NCBI RefSeq assembly: GCF_014196455.1
Contig: NZ_JACIDS010000004.1
Span: 558,001-622,000, forward strand
Length of the DNA stretch: 64,000 nucleotides
Source: Kaistia hirudinis
GTDB lineage: Bacteria > Pseudomonadota > Alphaproteobacteria > Rhizobiales > Kaistiaceae
Reading direction: 5' to 3'
Positions 50,563 through 59,202 of this stretch are shown piece by piece. Within the stretch, counting starts at the first letter, position 1. The number at the start of each line of letters is the position of its first letter. The position numbers and the translations under genes were made by a program. A model generated the notes under the pieces. That model had not been told where the DNA came from and did not search any database. It was given only the letters and a program-made list of their open reading frames with translations.

Positions 50563-51194
50563 GCGCGAACTGGTTAGAACGGCTTTCGGCGGCGCGGATG
50601 ATGCCGATCGTCACGGTGCGCGACGTTGCCGAGGCCGCGGCCTTGGTCGACGATCTCGTCGAAGCGGGCGTCGCGGCGGTCGAGATCCTCTTCCGCAGCG
50701 CGGGCGCGCCGGAAGCGCTCGCCCGCTGCCGGGAGCGGCATCCCCGCCTGCTGATCGCCGCCGGCACGATCCTCTCGGCCGAGCTCTGCGCGCGGGCGGC
50801 GGATTCGGGTGCTGATCTCATGGTCAGCCCCGGTCTCACGCCGGAGCTTGCCGCCGCCGCCAAGGCCTCGCCGCTGCCGCTGCTGCCCGGCGCGCAGACG
50901 GCGAGCGAGGTGATGGCCGCCGAGGGCCTCGGCTTCACCGCGCTCAAATTCTATCCGGCCGAGCCGAACGGCGCGCCGGCGATCCTGCGCGACTATGCCA
51001 ATGTCTTTCCGGCGGTGCGCTTCGTGCCGACCGGCGGCATCGGCGAGCCGCAGCTGCCGGCCTATGCGGCGCTCAGGAATGTCGCGGCCGTCGGCGGCAG
51101 CTGGTTGCAGGCGGGTCTCGACGCGAACGAGGGGCGGCGAGCGGAGCTTGCCGCACGCGTCAGTCGCGCGAAGGCGATCCTCGGCGCCCTATAG
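50559..51194 (+). CDS. eda: 2-dehydro-3-deoxy-phosphogluconate aldolase family protein
   Basis: 211 residues of the KDPG/KHG aldolase family. The Schiff-base lysine is in FTALKFYPAE, the catalytic glutamate in VAAVEILFRS (in place of the more common EVTLR/EVPL), and the phosphate site in PTGGIGEPQL. It would split a phosphorylated keto-deoxy acid to pyruvate and a C3 unit. Overlaps the kinase gene by 4 bases and the converging creatininase gene by 6 bases at its 3' end. Confidence 0.9.
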   Translation: MSANWLERLSAARMMPIVTVRDVAEAAALVDDLVEAGVAAVEILFRSAGAPEALARCRERHPRLLIAAGTILSAELCARAADSGADLMVSPGLTPELAAAAKASPLPLLPGAQTASEVMAAEGLGFTALKFYPAEPNGAPAILRDYANVFPAVRFVPTGGIGEPQLPAYAALRNVAAVGGSWLQAGLDANEGRRAELAARVSRAKAILGAL

Positions 51195-52013
51195 CGGCCT
51201 TCCATCGCCCATCATCAGGCTCGCCGCCGTCATGTCGGTGACGAGGGCGGCGAGCGCGGCGGCGAGATGGTCGAGCAGTTTCTGCCCGGCCTCCGCCGTT
51301 GCGGCGGCGGCATTGCCGGTGACGCCGGTCGCCTGCAGGTCCTGCGCCTTCCAGCCGAAGCCGCCGAGCCGGCCATAGCCGGGATTGGCGGAGAGATGGC
51401 GCGTCGTCGTGTCGAGTTCGATCGCGCGCGAGGGGAAGTCGGCGATCTTCCCCATGCGGACGAGATCGGGGCGGATGGCGAGCATCAGGCTCGTCTCGAT
51501 CGTGCCGCCATGCAGGCCGTAATGGATTTCCTCATCCGTGAAGAGCCCGTCCGGATAGCCGGCGTCGAACCAGCTGGCATAGGCCGCGAACAGGCCGTGC
51601 CGCACGCGCAGTTCCAGTGTCGCGGGCGCGAGCAGGCCCGTCTGGCCGCCATGGCTGTTGAAGATGATCAGCCGGCGGACGGGTGAATTGGTGATGCAGG
51701 AGAGGACGTCGGTCCAGATCTCCATCAGCCGGGCCGGGCGATGCGACAGGCTGCCGGCGAAATCGCGGTGCTCCTCCGACGTGCCGACCGTCTGCTCGGG
51801 CAGGACCAGCAGCGGCACGTCGCGCGGCAGCATCTCCAGCATGCGCGTCACGATCCCGCGATTGATATAGGCGTCGGTGCCAACGGGCAGATGCGGCCCA
51901 TGCTGCTCGACGGCCGTCACCGGCAGCAGCGCCACCGTCTCGGGCGGCAGGGCGGCGGCCTCGACGGTCGTCAGATCCATCCAGAGACGGGAAGGCGGCA
52001 GGGCGGCGGTCAT
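51189..52013 (-). CDS. Creatininase family amidohydrolase
   Basis: 274 residues. Metal-binding motifs are VEQHGPHLPVGTD (Glu, His, Asp), IIFNSHGGQTG and GGTIETSLML (Glu). The family includes creatinine amidohydrolase, formamide-ring hydrolases and sugar-amidine enzymes, all acting on cyclic or linear amide C-N bonds. It may be the last gene of the minus-strand ABC operon, though 163 bases and an REP-like palindrome separate it from the kinase gene upstream. Confidence 0.88.
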   Translation of the reverse strand: MTAALPPSRLWMDLTTVEAAALPPETVALLPVTAVEQHGPHLPVGTDAYINRGIVTRMLEMLPRDVPLLVLPEQTVGTSEEHRDFAGSLSHRPARLMEIWTDVLSCITNSPVRRLIIFNSHGGQTGLLAPATLELRVRHGLFAAYASWFDAGYPDGLFTDEEIHYGLHGGTIETSLMLAIRPDLVRMGKIADFPSRAIELDTTTRHLSANPGYGRLGGFGWKAQDLQATGVTGNAAAATAEAGQKLLDHLAAALAALVTDMTAASLMMGDGRPL

Positions 52014-52056
52014 CGGGATGTCCTTGGGATCTCGTTGATAGAATAAAGGATGTCAC

Positions 52057-52146
52057 TGCCGGGCTTGACCCGGCAATCCGGGCTTGCGGCCTCTCGTCCG
52101 GCCCCATGCTGGCAAGGAAGACCGGGTTGCCGGGTCAAGCCCGGCA
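52057..52146. repeat. REP-like palindromic pair
   Basis: TGCCGGGCTTGACCCGGCAA (52057-52076) and its near-complement TTGCCGGGTCAAGCCCGGCA (52127-52146) flank 50 bases. Each arm is itself palindromic around CTTGA/TCAAG. This is the common alphaproteobacterial intergenic palindrome type and it separates the creatininase gene from the operon upstream. Confidence 0.7.
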
Positions 52147-52176
52147 ACGACAGAGCTGAACGGGAGGGGCGCTCGA

Positions 52177-53127
52177 TCATCCGGCGCCTTCGCTTTCCAG
52201 CTCTAGTGCCGCCTGTTCGATATCGTCCCAGCCATGCGTCGCGCCGGCGATGTGCAGGCCGGCCGCTGCGCTGGCGAGCCTCAGCGCCTGCCCGAAGGCG
52301 GCGCCGCCGAGCAGTGCATGGGCGAGGCCGGCGAGGAAGCGGTCGCCGGCGCCATTGGTGTTGCGCGGCGTGATCGGCAGGGCCGGGAGGGTGAGGCGCG
52401 CCGCGCCGTCGCGCGCCAGCACGCCGCCGGCGCCGAGCGTGACGCAGACGCGGCCGCCGGCCGGCTCGAAAATTCCCGCCAGCTTCCAGGCGGCTTCATG
52501 ATCGGCCGCAATGCCTTCCCGCTCGGCGAAGGCGCGCAGCACTTGCGCATTGGTCGCGACGATGTCGGCGGCGCGGGCGGCTTCGAGCGCGGCGTCCCAG
52601 CCCCAGCGGTCGATCTCCGGCGCCTCGAGGTCGACCAGCGCCAGCGCGCCGGCCTGACGCGCCCGGGACAGCGCATCGGCGGTGGCGCGCGCATGGAAGA
52701 GGTTCGAGATCACCACGTCACCCGTCGCGGGCGCCAGCGCGCTGCCGATCGCGGCGAGAACCGCCTCGGGAACCGGGTCGATGATAATCGAGCGCTCGCC
52801 GTGCGCATCGACGAGGATCACGGTCTCGGCGGTCGTCATGCCTTCGACGACGCGCGTCGACGCGCCATCGATGCCTGCGGCGGCGACGAGGTCCAGCAGC
52901 ATGCGGCCGACGGCGTCGTCCCCCACCGCCGAGGCGAGCGAGACCGCGTCGCCCCATCCGGCCAGCGCCATCGCGACATTGCGCGGCGGGCCGCCGGCTT
53001 CGGTGCGCTTCGCCTGGATGAAGACCTTGTCGTCGGGGCCCGGCAGCCGATCGACCTCGAAGATCCGGTCGAACACCAGCGTTCCCAGGCAATGAATGCG
53101 CGGCGCGCCGCCTGTTGCCTCGCTCAT
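52177..53127 (-). CDS. PfkB/ribokinase family kinase
   Basis: 316 residues. Start strand IHCLGTLVFDRIFEVDRLP, GGPPRNVAMALAGWG substrate loop, VCVTLGAGGVLAR, and catalytic NTNGAGDRFLAGLAHAL. The ATG overlaps the ABC ATPase stop (ATGA). With a nucleoside phosphorylase two genes upstream it could phosphorylate the released sugar or a nucleoside. It is different from the kinase paired with the aldolase. Confidence 0.88.
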   Translation of the reverse strand: MSEATGGAPRIHCLGTLVFDRIFEVDRLPGPDDKVFIQAKRTEAGGPPRNVAMALAGWGDAVSLASAVGDDAVGRMLLDLVAAAGIDGASTRVVEGMTTAETVILVDAHGERSIIIDPVPEAVLAAIGSALAPATGDVVISNLFHARATADALSRARQAGALALVDLEAPEIDRWGWDAALEAARAADIVATNAQVLRAFAEREGIAADHEAAWKLAGIFEPAGGRVCVTLGAGGVLARDGAARLTLPALPITPRNTNGAGDRFLAGLAHALLGGAAFGQALRLASAAAGLHIAGATHGWDDIEQAALELESEGAG

Positions 53128-54233
53128 GGGTCCAGCCGCTCCCCGTTCTCCGCATCGAACAGCATGACGGCGTCGGCGTCCGGCAGCAGATGGACCGGCT
53201 CGCCGGGCTTCGGCAGGCCGGAAAGATGGCCGCCGACCAGCGCCGCGATGCGCTCCTGGCCGACGGCGGCATGAAGCAGCCTTTCGCCGCCGAGATATTC
53301 GGACGAGCGCAGCTCCGCGGCAAGCGCGCCTTCCGTGCCGGCCTCGACCAGGCGCATGCGTTCCGGCCGCAGCCCGATCGTCACCTCGATCCGCCGGATC
53401 GCGTCGAGCCGTCTGGCGAGCGCGGGCTCCATCTGCCATTCGATCTCGCCGAAGCGCCAGCCGCCCTCGAAACGGCGCGAGAGCTTCATGAGGCTTGCCG
53501 GCGGGCTGCCGACGAAGCCGCCGACGAAGCGCGTCGCCGGCCTCTCATAGATCGCCTCGGGCGTGCCCATTTGCAGCACGCGGCCCTCGGCCATCACGGC
53601 GACCTGATCCGCCATGCTCATCGCCTCTTCCTGATCATGCGTCACCATGACGGTGGTGGTGCCGACCCGGTCATGCAGTTCGCGGATGTCGACGCGCACG
53701 CTCTTCCTTAGCACCGCGTCGAGGTTCGACAGCGGCTCGTCGAGCAGGAGGAGGCGGGGGCGGATGGCGAGCGAGCGGGCGATGGCGACGCGCTGCTGCT
53801 GCCCGCCGGACAGTTCGGACGGCATGCGGCTCCCATAGCCGCCGAGCTTGACGAGTTCCAGCGCCTCGTCGACGCGGGCCGCGGATTCCGCCTTGTCGAG
53901 CCGGCGCATGTCGAGGCCGAAGCGGACATTCTCCTTCACGCTCATATGCGGAAACAGCGCATAGGACTGGAACACGACGCCGATATCGCGCCGATAGGCG
54001 GGCATGCCGTCGAGCGCCTCGCCGTCGAGCCGCACATGGCCGCCGGTCTGGGTTTCGAGGCCGGCGATGATCTTCAGCAGCGTCGATTTTCCGCAGCCTG
54101 ACGGCCCGAGCAGCGCGAGGAAGGTGCCGCGCGGCACAGTGATCGAGACATCGCGCAACACCTCGGTCTCGCCGAAGCGCTTGGAGACGCCATCGATCTC
54201 GAGATGCGGAACGGCTGCCGGCTGCGCGCTCAT
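53124..54233 (-). CDS. ABC transporter ATP-binding protein, polyamine type
   Basis: 369 residues. Walker A GPSGCGKST, Q-loop VFQSYALFPHMSV, signature LSGGQQQRVAIARSLA, Walker B LLLLDEPLSNLDA and H-loop VTHDQEEAMS are all intact. A C-terminal TOBE-like regulatory domain follows (about 240-369; IGLRPERMRL, LGGERLLHAAV). This is the PotA/FbpC group. It energises the two permeases encoded upstream in the same operon and overlaps genes on both sides. Confidence 0.93.
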   Translation of the reverse strand: MSAQPAAVPHLEIDGVSKRFGETEVLRDVSITVPRGTFLALLGPSGCGKSTLLKIIAGLETQTGGHVRLDGEALDGMPAYRRDIGVVFQSYALFPHMSVKENVRFGLDMRRLDKAESAARVDEALELVKLGGYGSRMPSELSGGQQQRVAIARSLAIRPRLLLLDEPLSNLDAVLRKSVRVDIRELHDRVGTTTVMVTHDQEEAMSMADQVAVMAEGRVLQMGTPEAIYERPATRFVGGFVGSPPASLMKLSRRFEGGWRFGEIEWQMEPALARRLDAIRRIEVTIGLRPERMRLVEAGTEGALAAELRSSEYLGGERLLHAAVGQERIAALVGGHLSGLPKPGEPVHLLPDADAVMLFDAENGERLDP

Positions 54234-55075
54234 GCGGCGGGTCCTGCCTGTGTGCCGAGCCTTGCCAGCGCGCCGAGGCCGACGCGGATCGCAAAGTTCT
54301 GGCCGGAGCCGGAGCGATGCTGCTCGCCGGTGACGACATTGTCGCCGACCGAGCAGACCGAGCCGCCGCGGCGGCCATAGAGCGCGGCGAGCGTCAGCAC
54401 GGCCGCGCTCTCGCGGTCGGTGTTGAGGATGCCGGCGCGGTGCCAATAGTCGATGATCTGCCGGTGCTCCTCCTGGAAATAGCCGCCCGGTCCCGGCTTG
54501 CCCCAGCCGGTATATTCGCTGTCGCCCGTGCGCGTGACGCCGACATGATGCGGCGCGCCGAGCGCCTCGGCCTCCGCGACCATGGCCGCGACGACGCGCC
54601 AGTCGGCCACCGCGGGGTATTCGACCTTCACATGCGCCTTGGTCATGCCCTCGTCGCGCACCGCGCCGGAGGAGATCACGACGTCGCCGACACGCACATC
54701 CTTGCCCCAGCCGCCGCAGCCGCCGATGCGGATCACCGTATCGCAATCCGTGTGGTTGAAGAGGTCCATCAGCGCGAGTTCGGCTTCCGGCGAGCCGGAG
54801 CCACCGGAGACGACGCTGACCAGGACGCCGCGATAGGTGCCGGTGAAGGTGGTGAAGAGGCCGGTGCGCGCGACCAATTCCGCGTTCTCCAGCTCCGAAG
54901 CGATCGCGTCCTCTCCGGCGCCCTCACCAACGGTCAGCGGATCGCGCACGGCGAGCACGACCGAACGCGCGATGGTCTCGCGGCGGAACCCCGTCAGAAG
55001 CGGGATGCCGTCGCGTTCGAACTTGGGCAGGCGGTCGAGATAGGGGTAGCCGGCGGTCATCGGGTTAGCGGTCAT
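54230..55075 (-). CDS. Nucleoside phosphorylase (PNP/UDP family)
   Basis: 281 residues. The start at 55075 follows GAGGAA. Family signs: SVVSGGSGSPEAELALMDLF (nucleoside-site loop), VIRIGGCGGWGKDVRVGDVVISSGAVRDEG (phosphate and ribose binding region, close to uridine phosphorylases) and the C-terminal GLGAL helix. The enzyme should cleave a nucleoside to base and sugar-1-phosphate. The gene sits between permease and ATPase genes of an importer, which argues that the imported compound is a nucleoside or a related N-glycoside. Confidence 0.85.
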   Translation of the reverse strand: MTANPMTAGYPYLDRLPKFERDGIPLLTGFRRETIARSVVLAVRDPLTVGEGAGEDAIASELENAELVARTGLFTTFTGTYRGVLVSVVSGGSGSPEAELALMDLFNHTDCDTVIRIGGCGGWGKDVRVGDVVISSGAVRDEGMTKAHVKVEYPAVADWRVVAAMVAEAEALGAPHHVGVTRTGDSEYTGWGKPGPGGYFQEEHRQIIDYWHRAGILNTDRESAAVLTLAALYGRRGGSVCSVGDNVVTGEQHRSGSGQNFAIRVGLGALARLGTQAGPAA

Positions 55076-55083
55076 GAAGTTCC

Positions 55084-55878
55084 TCAGAGGTGGCGCGACC
55101 ATTTGAGCGTGTATTCGCCGATGATCGCTGCGAGCAGGATCACGGCGATGATCGTGGCGCCGATGGCGAGCGTGATCGGATCGACGCCCTCGCTGCGGAG
55201 CTGGGAGAAGAGGCGGACCGGGAAGGTGATCCAGCGCGCGCCGGCGATCAGCGAGGAGACGATCACGTCGTTGAACGAGATCAGCAGCGAGAAGGCGGCG
55301 GAGGTCACGAGGCCGGGGATCGCGAGCGGCAGCACGATCCGACGCGCCACGGCGAGCGGCGGAGCGCCGAGGCTCGATGCCGCCGCCTCGAGGCTCGGGT
55401 CGATGCGCTCGAAGGTCGAGACCATGATCCGCACCGTATAGGGCACGGTGATCACCGCATGGGCGAGAACGAGGCCGAGAAGCGTGCCGCTCATGCCGAG
55501 CACGGCATAGATCTGCAGCAGCGCGATCGCCCAGACGATGAGCGGCAGGACCAGCGGGGCGAGCAGCACCGCCTCGATCAGCCGCTTGCCGGGAAAATCG
55601 AAGCGCACCAGCGCGAAGGCGGCGAGCGAGCCCGTGGTGATCGAGATGATGCCGGCCAGCAGCGCGATGATGGCGCTCGCCGTCAAGGCGCTCCGATATT
55701 CGCCGCTGGCGAGCGCTCCCTCGTACCAGACGAGCGAGAGGCTGCGCGGGGGAAAGCGGAAGAACTTCGACGGGTCGAACGAGGCGAGGATCAGCACCAG
55801 GATCGGTGCGAGCAGGAAGAGATAGGCAAGCGCCGTCCAGAGGAGCTGGAGCGCACGGCCGGGCGAAAGACGCTTCAT
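55084..55878 (-). CDS. ABC transporter permease, PotC type
   Basis: 264 residues with six hydrophobic segments. The EAA loop contacting the ATPase is EAAASSLGAPPLAVARRIVLPLAIPGL. N-terminal LAYLFLLAPILVLILASFD and SKFFRFPPRSLSLVWYE are typical of PotC-like subunits. It overlaps the other permease gene by 4 bases and is 8 bases before the phosphorylase gene. Confidence 0.92.
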   Translation of the reverse strand: MKRLSPGRALQLLWTALAYLFLLAPILVLILASFDPSKFFRFPPRSLSLVWYEGALASGEYRSALTASAIIALLAGIISITTGSLAAFALVRFDFPGKRLIEAVLLAPLVLPLIVWAIALLQIYAVLGMSGTLLGLVLAHAVITVPYTVRIMVSTFERIDPSLEAAASSLGAPPLAVARRIVLPLAIPGLVTSAAFSLLISFNDVIVSSLIAGARWITFPVRLFSQLRSEGVDPITLAIGATIIAVILLAAIIGEYTLKWSRHL

Positions 55879-56732
55879 GCCGCGAGCCTCCGGCGCCTGA
55901 GGAGACGATCGAACTGCGCCGAGAGGATGAGCGCGAGGCCGATCGCGACCAGCACGACGACGGCGAGCGTCGAGGCGAAGGGCCAGTCGAGCACCAGCGC
56001 CGCCTGCTGGTAGGCGACGGTGCCGAAGGTCGCGATCTTGCCCTGGCCGAGCACCTGCGGCGTGACGAAGGCGGTGAAGGCCGCGCTGAAGACGAGCACG
56101 GCACCGGCGACGATTCCGGGCATGGCGAGCGGCAGGATCACGCGGCGCCACACCCGCAGCGGCGAGGCGCCGAGCGAGCTTGCGGCATGCTCGACATCGC
56201 GCGGCAGGCGCGAGAGCGTATTGACGAGGGGGAGCACCATCAGTGGCAGGAAGGCCTGCACCAGGCCGAGCACCACGCCGCCCGTGGTGCCGAGGAACTT
56301 GATCGAGGAGGTCGTGAGCCCCAGCAGCTTGAGCGTGCCGTTGACGACGCCGAGCGGTCCCAGCAGGTGGATCATGCCGAGCGAGGGCAGCAGTGCGCCG
56401 CAGACGAGCGGCACCAGCATCAGCGCGAGCAGCAGCCCCTTGGCCCGCCCCGAACCCGTCGCGATCAGCCGCGCCACGGGCAGGCCGACGACGAGGGTCA
56501 GCAGCGTCGTGAGCGCGCTGAGCCCGATGGTGCGGACAAAGGCGGCGGCGAAATAGGAATCCGCGACGAGGCGGGCATAGTTCTTGACCGTCAACCCGTC
56601 GGCCATCAGCAGCGAACCCGCGCCCTGCGTCTTGAAGCTCGCATAGATCAGCCAGGCGAACGGCGCGAGGAAGACGACGGCGGAAAGGGCGACGGCGGGG
56701 AGGAGGAAGAGGAGGGGGGTGGAGCTTCGCAT
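55875..56732 (-). CDS. ABC transporter permease, PotB type
   Basis: 285 residues, six membrane segments, EAA loop EHAASSLGASPLRVWRRVILPLAMPGI. N-terminal LLFLLPAVALSAVVFLAPFAWLIYASF is typical of PotB-like subunits. It forms a heterodimer channel with the next gene product. It is separated from the binding protein gene upstream by 231 bases containing palindromes. Confidence 0.92.
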   Translation of the reverse strand: MRSSTPLLFLLPAVALSAVVFLAPFAWLIYASFKTQGAGSLLMADGLTVKNYARLVADSYFAAAFVRTIGLSALTTLLTLVVGLPVARLIATGSGRAKGLLLALMLVPLVCGALLPSLGMIHLLGPLGVVNGTLKLLGLTTSSIKFLGTTGGVVLGLVQAFLPLMVLPLVNTLSRLPRDVEHAASSLGASPLRVWRRVILPLAMPGIVAGAVLVFSAAFTAFVTPQVLGQGKIATFGTVAYQQAALVLDWPFASTLAVVVLVAIGLALILSAQFDRLLRRRRLAA

Positions 56733-56792
56733 GGCGTCTCGCGACTTGACGGGCGGAAGCTGTATTCGCCCAACGTGCCGTCATTCGGCTTC

Positions 56793-56884
56793 CGTCATCC
56801 CGGCGGAAGCCGGGATCCATTCAGCCGTGCGGCCAGCGTCCTGCGTCTCGGCGGCATGGACCCCGGCTTTCGCCGGGGTGACGC
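56793..56884. repeat. REP-like palindromic pair inside the ABC operon
   Basis: GTCATCCCGGCGGAAGCCGGGATCC near 56793-56817 (shown in parts: ATCCCGGC and GCCGGGAT) and the inverted partner GGACCCCGGCTTTCGCCGGGGTGAC ending at 56882 (parts: ACCCCGGC and GCCGGGGT) make two nested palindromes. This is a widespread alphaproteobacterial REP form. It lies between the binding protein and permease genes. Confidence 0.65.
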
Positions 56885-56901
56885 CCAGTTCGGGGGCCGT
56901 G

Positions 56902-56934
56902 CCTGCGCGAGAATGTCGGGCATTCCCGCGCAGG
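56902..56934 (-). terminator. Strong hairpin after the binding protein gene
   Basis: CCTGCGCGAGAATG (56902-56915) pairs with CATTCCCGCGCAGG (56921-56934), 13 of 14 positions, over a 5-base loop, 30 bases after the binding protein stop. No T run. Such hairpins let the binding protein be made in excess over the membrane parts. Confidence 0.55.
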
Positions 56935-56963
56935 GCGTCAGCAGAGCGGGAAGCGCCCGCGCC

Positions 56964-58010
56964 TCACTGCCCGAGCACGTCCTTGTTCCAGCGCTGGGTC
57001 CAGTCGGAGCGCTGCGTGATCACATAGGGCCAGTCGAGCTGGAGCAGGCTCGAGACCTCTTCCGGCGTGTCGATCACGTCGGCGGAGACGCTCTCGGGCA
57101 GCTTCACGTTCTTGTTGGTCGGGCCGAAATAGAGCTGCTCGGCATAGTCAGTCTGGTTTTTGACGCCGAGCGCCAGCTCCGCGAACTTCTTGGCGAGCTC
57201 GGGATTGGGCGAGTTCTTGACCAGGCAGAGCATGTCGCGGACCAGCACCGGGCCCGGGTTCTTCGGGAAGGAGAAGCCGATATCGGGATGCTGCTTCAGC
57301 GCGGCGAGCACATAGCCCGAGATCATCGGCGCCATGGCGACTTCGCCCGCATCCATCATTGCGAAGGCTTCATCGAGATTGGTGTAGGTGAGCGCGATCG
57401 GCTTCAGCTCGGAGACCTTGGCGAAGGCGGCGTCGGCGTCATGCTCGTCCTTGCCGGAAAGGCGCGCGGCGACGCCGAGAAGCCCGTCGCCCTCGGAGCC
57501 CGGATAGGACGCGACGGCGATCTTGCCCTTGTATTCGGGCTTCCACATGTCGGCCCATTCGGGCGGGCTGGAAACCAGCTTCTTGTTGTAGGCGATGCCG
57601 AGGCCGACCAGCGACATGGCGTAGCAGCCATTGTTCATGCCGTCCCAGATCTCGGTATAGAGCGGGCTCTTGGGATCGGGCGCCTCGACGACGCCGTCCT
57701 TCAGCGCCTGCGGCGCCTCGTAGATGTTGAGGAAGGCGATATCCATGGTCGGATTGGCCTTCTCGGCATAGATGCGCGCGAGGCGGTCGCCCGTGCCGCC
57801 GAGCACCAGCTCGACCTTGGCGCCGGTCTCGGCCTCGAGCGGGCCGACGACGTTCTGGCGCAGCAGGCGCTCGATGTCGCCGCCCCACACGCCGACGACC
57901 AGCGTCTTGCCCTTGAAATCCTGCGCAAAGGCCGGCGCCATCATGGCCGGCAGGGCGATCGAGGCCGCAAGCGCCGCAGCGATCGCACGTCTGGAAAGCG
58001 TATCCCGCAT
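56964..58010 (-). CDS. ABC transporter periplasmic binding protein, polyamine type
   Basis: 348 residues. Signal peptide MRDTLSRRAIAAALAASIAL with cleavage after PAFA; an Arg-Arg pair near the start leaves Tat export possible. The mature protein fits the PotD/FbpA-like group: KTLVVGVWGGDIERLLRQNV, GTGDRLARIYAEKANPTMDIAFL, YKGKIAVASYPGSEGDGLL. An Asp/Glu polyamine pocket could not be confirmed, so the ligand may not be a polyamine. It is the first gene of the importer operon. Confidence 0.9.
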   Translation of the reverse strand: MRDTLSRRAIAAALAASIALPAMMAPAFAQDFKGKTLVVGVWGGDIERLLRQNVVGPLEAETGAKVELVLGGTGDRLARIYAEKANPTMDIAFLNIYEAPQALKDGVVEAPDPKSPLYTEIWDGMNNGCYAMSLVGLGIAYNKKLVSSPPEWADMWKPEYKGKIAVASYPGSEGDGLLGVAARLSGKDEHDADAAFAKVSELKPIALTYTNLDEAFAMMDAGEVAMAPMISGYVLAALKQHPDIGFSFPKNPGPVLVRDMLCLVKNSPNPELAKKFAELALGVKNQTDYAEQLYFGPTNKNVKLPESVSADVIDTPEEVSSLLQLDWPYVITQRSDWTQRWNKDVLGQ

Positions 58011-58099
58011 TTTTTGGGTCCTCTGGTTCCCGCGTGAACGCCGCCGATTGGACGGCGATCGCGGGGAGCGAGGAAGTGTGTCAGCGCTGATAGACGCTA

Positions 58100-59083
58100 T
58101 TAGGCCGCGATTATGTCGCGCGGCGAGAACTTGCGCGATGGTAGCTCGCCGGCATCGCCGATTTCCGATGCGATCCGGCGCACCAGGCTGCGCAGCCAGC
58201 GGTTGCAGGCCGAATGATGAGCCCGTTCATGCCAGAGCATGTAGAACTTCATGGTATCGAATTCGCGCGGCGCATCGGCGAGTGCGAAGGGCATGACGGC
58301 CGCCATCTGCTCGGCGAAGGGCCGGCTCGAGGTGAAGACGAGGTCGGTGCGCGCCAGCGTCGCCGGGACGAGCGCGAATTCGGGCACGGTGAGCGCGATG
58401 CGGCGCTTCCTGTCCAGTTGCGCGAGGCGCCCGTCGACCGGGCTGATCTCGGCGCTGATATAGGGCGTCGGCGACAGATGGTCGATCGAGAGATATTCGT
58501 CCAGCGTCAGCCGCGTGCGGTCGGCGAGCGGATGATCCTGCCGCATGACGAGCACCATGTCGGTCTCCAGCAGCGGCGCGAAGCGCAGGCTCTCCCGCGG
58601 CGAGGGCCAGTTGCCGATCACGAGGTCGATCGTGCCGGCCTCCAGCTCGGTGAAGATCTCGCGCTCGTTCTGCGTGCCGCAGAAATCGACCTGCATGTTC
58701 GGCGCCTCGCGGCGCAGCAGCTCCACGATGCGCGGCATGAAGAAGATGCCGAGGCAGTTCACGGCGTGGATGCGGAGCGCGCGCGTGTCGGTCGCGGGCT
58801 CGAACGGCTTTTCCTCGTTCACCATGCCGTCGATTTCGGCAAGGATGCGGGCGATGCGGGCACCGAGCTCCAGCCCGCGCTCGGTCGGCACCAGGCGGGC
58901 GCCGCTCCGGACCAGCAGCGGATCGCCGATGATTTCGCGAAGCCGTTTCAGGGAAAGGCTCACCGCCGGCTGGCTCTGGCCGAGGATCGCCGCCGTGCGC
59001 GAGACGCTGCATTCGTCCAGCAGGATCTGCAGCGTGCGCAGCAGGCGGATGTCGAGCCCGTGGTCGGAATAGCGCACTATCAT
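58100..59083 (-). CDS. LysR family transcriptional regulator
   Basis: 327 residues. The N-terminal helix-turn-helix is RLLRTLQILLDECSVSRTAAILGQSQPAVSLSLKRLREIIGDPLLVR in family form, followed by a periplasmic-binding-like ligand domain (about 100-300). It lies upstream of the importer operon on the same strand and divergent from the metal-dependent hydrolase gene, so it is well placed to control both in response to the imported compound. Confidence 0.92.
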   Translation of the reverse strand: MIVRYSDHGLDIRLLRTLQILLDECSVSRTAAILGQSQPAVSLSLKRLREIIGDPLLVRSGARLVPTERGLELGARIARILAEIDGMVNEEKPFEPATDTRALRIHAVNCLGIFFMPRIVELLRREAPNMQVDFCGTQNEREIFTELEAGTIDLVIGNWPSPRESLRFAPLLETDMVLVMRQDHPLADRTRLTLDEYLSIDHLSPTPYISAEISPVDGRLAQLDRKRRIALTVPEFALVPATLARTDLVFTSSRPFAEQMAAVMPFALADAPREFDTMKFYMLWHERAHHSACNRWLRSLVRRIASEIGDAGELPSRKFSPRDIIAA

Positions 59084-59202
59084 GGGTCAGCCCTTTCCGT
59101 TGACCCGCGACGCCTTGGCCGCGTTCCTGCAGAAGAGCTAAGCAGGAACCGTGCCGCAGGACCAAGCATGCACAAAATCACAGCAATGACGGGAGCCGTT
59201 CC

